From: an uncultured Phascolarctobacterium sp.
GTDB taxonomy: Bacteria > Bacillota > Negativicutes > Acidaminococcales > Acidaminococcaceae
Direction: 5' to 3'
Length of the DNA stretch: 64,000 nucleotides
NCBI RefSeq assembly: GCF_900770955.1
Contig: NZ_CAAGLX010000026.1
Span: forward strand, 59,412 to 123,411
The notes beneath the pieces were generated by a model. That model was not told the DNA's origin, searched no databases, and saw nothing but the letters and a program-made list of their open reading frames with translations. The stretch's first letter is position 1, and every line of letters starts with the position of its first letter. Below are positions 60,309 through 64,000 of this stretch, one piece after another. Position numbers and translations under genes: made by a program.

Positions 60309-61385
60309 GTGATAGAACGTAGAAAAACCCGTCAGCTGCATGTAGGCAGCGTGGCTGTGGGCGGCGATGCTCCAATTGCCGTTCAGTCTATGACTAACAC
60401 ACATACAGACGATGCTGCTGCAACCTTGGAGCAGATTCAGCGTCTGGCAGATGCAGGCTGTGATATTATCCGCTGTGCTGTGCCTGATATGGCAGCGGCG
60501 GAGGGCCTGAAAACTATTTGTAAGGAAAGTCCGATTCCTGTCATTGCCGATATTCATTTTGATTATAAGCTGGCTTTGGCAGCAATTGAAGCAGGTGTTG
60601 ACGGCCTGCGCTTAAATCCCGGTAATATCGGCGGCGAGGAGAAGGTGCGCGCTGTGGTTGAAGCAGCGAAGAAACGCAATATTCCTATCCGCATCGGTGT
60701 TAACGCCGGCTCCCTGCCGAAGGATTTGCTGGAAAAATACGGTCATCCCACCGCGGAGGCTCTTGTGGAGGCGGCTTGGCGCCACGTCCGCATTCTCGAA
60801 GCGATGGATTACCGTAACATTAAGATTTCGCTCAAGGCACACGATGTGCCGCTGACCTTGGAGGCTTATCGTCTGATGGCAGCGCAGTGCGATTATCCGC
60901 TGCATGTCGGCATTACGGAGGCAGGCACCGTCAACAGCGGTATTATCAAATCTGCCGTGGGCATCGGTACGCTGCTTGCCGAGGGCATCGGCGATACCAT
61001 TCGCGTTTCGCTGACCGGTGATCCGGTAAACGAGGTGCGTGTGGCTTATGATATTCTGAAGTCCTTAGGACTGCGTGAGCACGGACCGACTTTAATCAGC
61101 TGTCCGACCTGCGGACGCACACGCATCAGCCTGGAAAAGCTGGCGCTGGAGGTTGAACGCCGTCTGGCGGATGTTGAAGAACCCATTACGGTTGCCGTTA
61201 TGGGCTGTGTAGTCAACGGACCCGGTGAAGCGCGTGAGGCTGACGTCGGCATTGCCGGCGGCATCGGTGAGGGACTTGTTTTCCGCAAGGGCGAAATCCT
61301 GCGGAAGGTTCCCGAAGAGCAGCTTGTAAGCGAGCTTTTTGCTGAAATAGATAAAATTTTACTTGAGAGGAAGGTATCCCGTTAA
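60309..61385 (+). CDS. ispG: 4-hydroxy-3-methylbut-2-enyl diphosphate synthase (IspG/GcpE)
   Basis: The 358-residue protein starts at GTG, eight bases after AGAGGTG. It shows IAVQSMTNTHTDD near residue 22, the TIM-barrel, and the cluster cysteines Cys265, Cys268 (CPTCGRT) and Cys300 (MGCVVNGPGEAREADVG). It reductively converts MEcPP to HMBPP using a [4Fe-4S] cluster and ferredoxin or flavodoxin electrons. Its stop overlaps the proS start. Confidence 0.97.
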   Translation: MIERRKTRQLHVGSVAVGGDAPIAVQSMTNTHTDDAAATLEQIQRLADAGCDIIRCAVPDMAAAEGLKTICKESPIPVIADIHFDYKLALAAIEAGVDGLRLNPGNIGGEEKVRAVVEAAKKRNIPIRIGVNAGSLPKDLLEKYGHPTAEALVEAAWRHVRILEAMDYRNIKISLKAHDVPLTLEAYRLMAAQCDYPLHVGITEAGTVNSGIIKSAVGIGTLLAEGIGDTIRVSLTGDPVNEVRVAYDILKSLGLREHGPTLISCPTCGRTRISLEKLALEVERRLADVEEPITVAVMGCVVNGPGEAREADVGIAGGIGEGLVFRKGEILRKVPEEQLVSELFAEIDKILLERKVSR

Positions 61386-63094
61386 TGAAAGTTTCTAAAA
61401 TGTATGCACCCACTCTGCGTGAGGTTCCGTCCGAGGCTGAAATCCCGAGCCATCAGCTGCTGCTGCGTGCCGGTTTTATGCGTAAATCCACCAATGGTAT
61501 GTACACCTATCTGCCGCTGGCTTGGCGTGTTATTAAAAAAATCGAAAATATTATCCGCGAAGAGATGGACCATGCAGGCTGCCAGGAAATCATGATGCCG
61601 ATTATGCAGCCGGCAGAAATCTGGAAGGAAAGCGGCCGTTGGGACGCTTACGGCGCAGAAATGGTACGCTTGAAGGACCGTCACGGTCATGAATACTGCC
61701 TTGGTCCTACTCATGAGGAAATGGTTACTACTTTGGTAAAGAACGATGTACGCTCCTACCGTCAGCTGCCGCTGAACCTGTACCAGATTCAGGACAAATT
61801 CCGTGACGAACGCCGTCCGCGCTTCGGCCTGATGCGCAGCCGTGACTTTATCATGAAGGATGGCTATTCCTTCGACCGTGATGAAGCAGGTCTGGACGTT
61901 ACCTATAAGGCTATGTATGATGCCTACGACAGAATCTTTACCCGCTGTGGTCTGAACTTCCGTCCGGTAGAAGCAGACAGCGGTGCTATCGGCGGTACCG
62001 GCAGCCATGAATTCATGGTGCTGGCAGACAGCGGTGAAGCAGAAATTACCTATTGCACCAAATGCGATTACGCTGCCGATATCGAAAAGGCAGAGCTGTA
62101 TCCGGTGGAAGCTCCGGCAGAAGAAATGCAGGAGCTGAGCGAGGTTGAAACTCCTAACTGCAAGACTATTGCCGACGTTTGTGCTTTCCTAAATGCTCCG
62201 ATTGAAAAATCCGTAAAGGCTGTTGCTTACCAATGCGAAAAAGGTCTGGTACTGTGCTTTGTACGCGGTGACCACGAGGTTAATGAAACTAAGGTACAAA
62301 ATACCGTAGGTGCAATCGAGCTGGAAATGGCTGAAGCAGAGCTGTTGGCTAAGGCCGGCACTGTCGGCGGTTACATGGGCCCTGTCGGCCTGGACCCCGA
62401 AAAGGTTATTATCGTTTGCGATGCAACCGTTATGAATATGCACAATGTTTGCTGTGGTGCTAACCATGAAGGCTTCCACTACATCAACGCTAACCCGGGC
62501 CGTGACTTTACTCCGACCTACGTTGCCGATATCCGTCTGATGGCTGAGGGCGACCCCTGCCCGCACTGCGGCGCTCCGGTTGCTAAGGCTCGCGGTATCG
62601 AAGCAGGCCAGGTATTCAAGCTGCACACCAAATACAGCGCAGCTATGAAATGCACCTATCTGGATGAAAACGGCAAGGAGCAGCCGATGGTAATGGGCTG
62701 CTACGGTATCGGCGTTGGCCGTACTATGGCTGCCTGCGTTGAACAGAGCCATGATGCCGACGGCATGATCTGGCCTGTATCCATCGCTCCGTATGAGGTA
62801 CTCGTTGTGCCTGTAAACGTAAAGGACGAAGCATCCTTTGCCAAAGCTGAGGAAATCTATAACGAGCTGCACAAGGCAGGCGTTGAGGTTGTTATCGACG
62901 ACCGCAAGGAGCGTCCGGGTGTAAAATTCAAGGACGCAGATTTAATCGGCTATCCGCTGCGCGTGGTTGTAGGTCCTAAGACTCTGCAAACCGGCGAGCT
63001 GGAAGTTAAGGTTCGTAAGAACGGCGAAGTAAGCATGCTGCCGTTGGAAGGTGATTATATCACTGCTATCAAGGAGATGCTGCAAAAGCTGTAA
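61385..63094 (+). CDS. proS: Prolyl-tRNA synthetase (bacterial type with editing insertion)
   Basis: The 569-residue class II synthetase shows MYAPTLREVPSEAEIPSHQL at the start, motif 2 KFRDERRPRFGLMRSRDFIMKDGYSF (by parts) near 138, an inserted editing domain (about 225-400), and motif 3 GCYGIGVGRTMAACVEQSHD (by parts) near 440. A C-terminal anticodon domain follows. The insertion clears mischarged alanine. The coupled start TAATG ties it to ispG. Confidence 0.97.
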   Translation: MKVSKMYAPTLREVPSEAEIPSHQLLLRAGFMRKSTNGMYTYLPLAWRVIKKIENIIREEMDHAGCQEIMMPIMQPAEIWKESGRWDAYGAEMVRLKDRHGHEYCLGPTHEEMVTTLVKNDVRSYRQLPLNLYQIQDKFRDERRPRFGLMRSRDFIMKDGYSFDRDEAGLDVTYKAMYDAYDRIFTRCGLNFRPVEADSGAIGGTGSHEFMVLADSGEAEITYCTKCDYAADIEKAELYPVEAPAEEMQELSEVETPNCKTIADVCAFLNAPIEKSVKAVAYQCEKGLVLCFVRGDHEVNETKVQNTVGAIELEMAEAELLAKAGTVGGYMGPVGLDPEKVIIVCDATVMNMHNVCCGANHEGFHYINANPGRDFTPTYVADIRLMAEGDPCPHCGAPVAKARGIEAGQVFKLHTKYSAAMKCTYLDENGKEQPMVMGCYGIGVGRTMAACVEQSHDADGMIWPVSIAPYEVLVVPVNVKDEASFAKAEEIYNELHKAGVEVVIDDRKERPGVKFKDADLIGYPLRVVVGPKTLQTGELEVKVRKNGEVSMLPLEGDYITAIKEMLQKL

Positions 63095-63164
63095 AATAAG
63101 AGTCAGTTCCCGTGTCTGCGCCCGGCGCAGACTTAGGGAACGGAAGCTGTGAGGTGATGCTGGC

Positions 63165-63896
63165 ATGGATTTGCTAAATACTTCTTTTTTACATAACAAA
63201 GAGGTCATTATGGTTATCAGGCTGGTTGTTGCTGCTGTCCTCGGCGGCATTGTCGGTATAGAAAGAGGCAGTGGCGACCGCCCTGCCGGTTTCCGTACGC
63301 ATATTCTTGTGTGCGTGGGCTCGGCGCTGTTTATGCTCGTGTCGCTTTACGGCTTTGATGATGTCTATCCTCAAACTACCAAGCTGGAGGAGGATATCGG
63401 CCAGCGTCGTGACTCGGCGCGTATTGCGGCTCAGGTTGTCAGCGGTATCGGCTTTCTCGGTGCAGGCACTATTCTGCACGAGGGTCTCACTATCCGCGGC
63501 CTGACGACTGCTGCCAGTCTCTGGATGGTTTCCGCAATCGGCCTTGCTGCCGGCAGCGGCATGTACTTCCTCAGCAGTGTGGCAACTATTATCACTATGA
63601 TAACTCTTGTTACCTTCCATACCTGGGAAAAGCGTTTTGCCGTCAACAGCCGCAGCGACCGCCAGTTTGTCCGCATTATTACTGCCAACAGGTCGGGTGC
63701 TATTACCGATGTTACCGGTTTCCTGTCACTCAACGGTGTGCAGGTAAAATCGCTGAACGTTAAGCGCGACAAGGAAAAAAATATGCTGGTGCTGGAGGTT
63801 TATCTGAAGCTTGGCAAGAATGCGCCCGAGAGCGGAGATATTGTCAAGGGGTTGCAGGGGATAGAGGGTGTAGTAGGCGTCGAAAATATGAGATAA
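63165..63896 (+). CDS. MgtC/SapB family membrane protein
   Basis: The 243-residue protein has four or five N-terminal helices with the family motifs VLGGIVGIERGSGDRPAGFRTH (by parts) near residue 26, RIAAQVVSGIGFLGAGTIL near 87, and IRGLTTAASLWMVSAIGLAAG near 110. A C-terminal ACT-like soluble domain (about 165-240: FVRIITANRSGAITDVTGFL) follows. MgtC-like proteins are linked to magnesium limitation and phosphate or ATPase control, though the mechanism varies. The last codons lie in a palindromic repeat. Confidence 0.9.
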   Translation: MDLLNTSFLHNKEVIMVIRLVVAAVLGGIVGIERGSGDRPAGFRTHILVCVGSALFMLVSLYGFDDVYPQTTKLEEDIGQRRDSARIAAQVVSGIGFLGAGTILHEGLTIRGLTTAASLWMVSAIGLAAGSGMYFLSSVATIITMITLVTFHTWEKRFAVNSRSDRQFVRIITANRSGAITDVTGFLSLNGVQVKSLNVKRDKEKNMLVLEVYLKLGKNAPESGDIVKGLQGIEGVVGVENMR

Positions 63897-63992
63897 GCGA
63901 TAGCACGCCATCTGCGTTGTTGCGTCGCCTCGACGTACTAAAAGTACGCCGTCGGCTCCGCGCCTAGCAGCTGACGCACTCTAGCTTATCTC
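63890..63992. repeat. 103-bp palindromic intergenic element
   Basis: Perfect outer arms GAGATAAGC (63890-63898) and GCTTATCTC (63984-63992) enclose further complementary segments. A central hairpin CGACGTACT-AAA-AGTACG lies near 63931-63948. The element overlaps the stop codon of the MgtC-family gene. A similar GTAC-hairpin with CGTCG blocks occurs at 57044-57115. It looks like a short repeated mobile-type (REP or MITE-like) sequence that may also end transcripts. Confidence 0.65.
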
Positions 63993-64000
63993 AGAAAAAC

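Noticed and set aside
1..64000. CRISPR arrays, tRNA or rRNA genes
   Set aside because: No regularly spaced repeats, cloverleaf-like tRNA sequences or rRNA segments were noticed by eye. A dedicated scan was not possible.

Overview
The window looks like chromosomal DNA of a diderm Firmicute (class Negativicutes; an Acidaminococcaceae or Phascolarctobacterium-like genome is my best guess, from gene content only). The housekeeping gene order is Firmicute-like: ruvCAB-queA-tgt-yajC-secDF, recJ-rsh-dtd-hemZ-hisS-aspS-6S RNA-rarA, and pyrH-frr-uppS-cdsA-dxr-rseP-ispG-proS. The cell nevertheless has outer-membrane machinery: a TonB-dependent receptor and a tripartite RND pump. Almost all genes in the long central and right-hand parts are on the + strand and tightly packed.

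Region 1 (1-11114) is accessory and is the most interesting part. It holds a complete nitrogenase-like gene trio at 7661-11016: a NifH-like ATPase, a component-1 subunit with three cluster-type cysteines, and a component-1 subunit that has lost them. The 3' end of a second, diverged copy of the last subunit lies at 1-557. Between the copies are a DUF3793 protein, a flavodoxin, an exporter-fold ABC transporter, a MerR-type regulator, a TonB receptor and a periplasmic-binding lipoprotein. No nifE, nifN, nifB or chlorophyll genes are seen. The context suggests a reductase acting on an imported metal-organic compound such as a tetrapyrrole, corrinoid or metallophore, with flavodoxin as a possible electron donor. 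Two promoters in this region share a MerR-like operator. A decayed copy of the ABC transporter start sits just upstream of the nifH-like gene, which points to duplication and rearrangement.

Region 2 (11145-16066, - strand) is an RND efflux pump, its adaptor and a TetR regulator. Region 3 (16264-31332) covers rmuC, a Nudix hydrolase, yebC, ruvCAB, queuosine genes (queH, queA, tgt), a SpoIID-like protein, yajC, secDF, a YdcF-like protein and a second orphan binding lipoprotein. Region 4 (31489-46939) covers recJ, the (p)ppGpp synthetase/hydrolase, D-Tyr-tRNA deacylase, hemZ, hisS, aspS, 6S RNA, rarA, and a ccpN plus PPDK-regulator pair with an apparent non-AUG start. Region 5 (47074-54214) covers mutS2, an aminotransferase, a uridine-kinase-like protein, an Rpn nuclease with a candidate intragenic antitoxin and a candidate small RNA, and an orphan ECF S component. 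Region 6 (54430-63896) is the translation, lipid and isoprenoid block, ending in an MgtC-family gene and a 103-bp palindromic repeat.

Most coding calls rest on motifs visible in the translations. Substrates of the transporters and of the nitrogenase-like enzyme cannot be read from the sequence.
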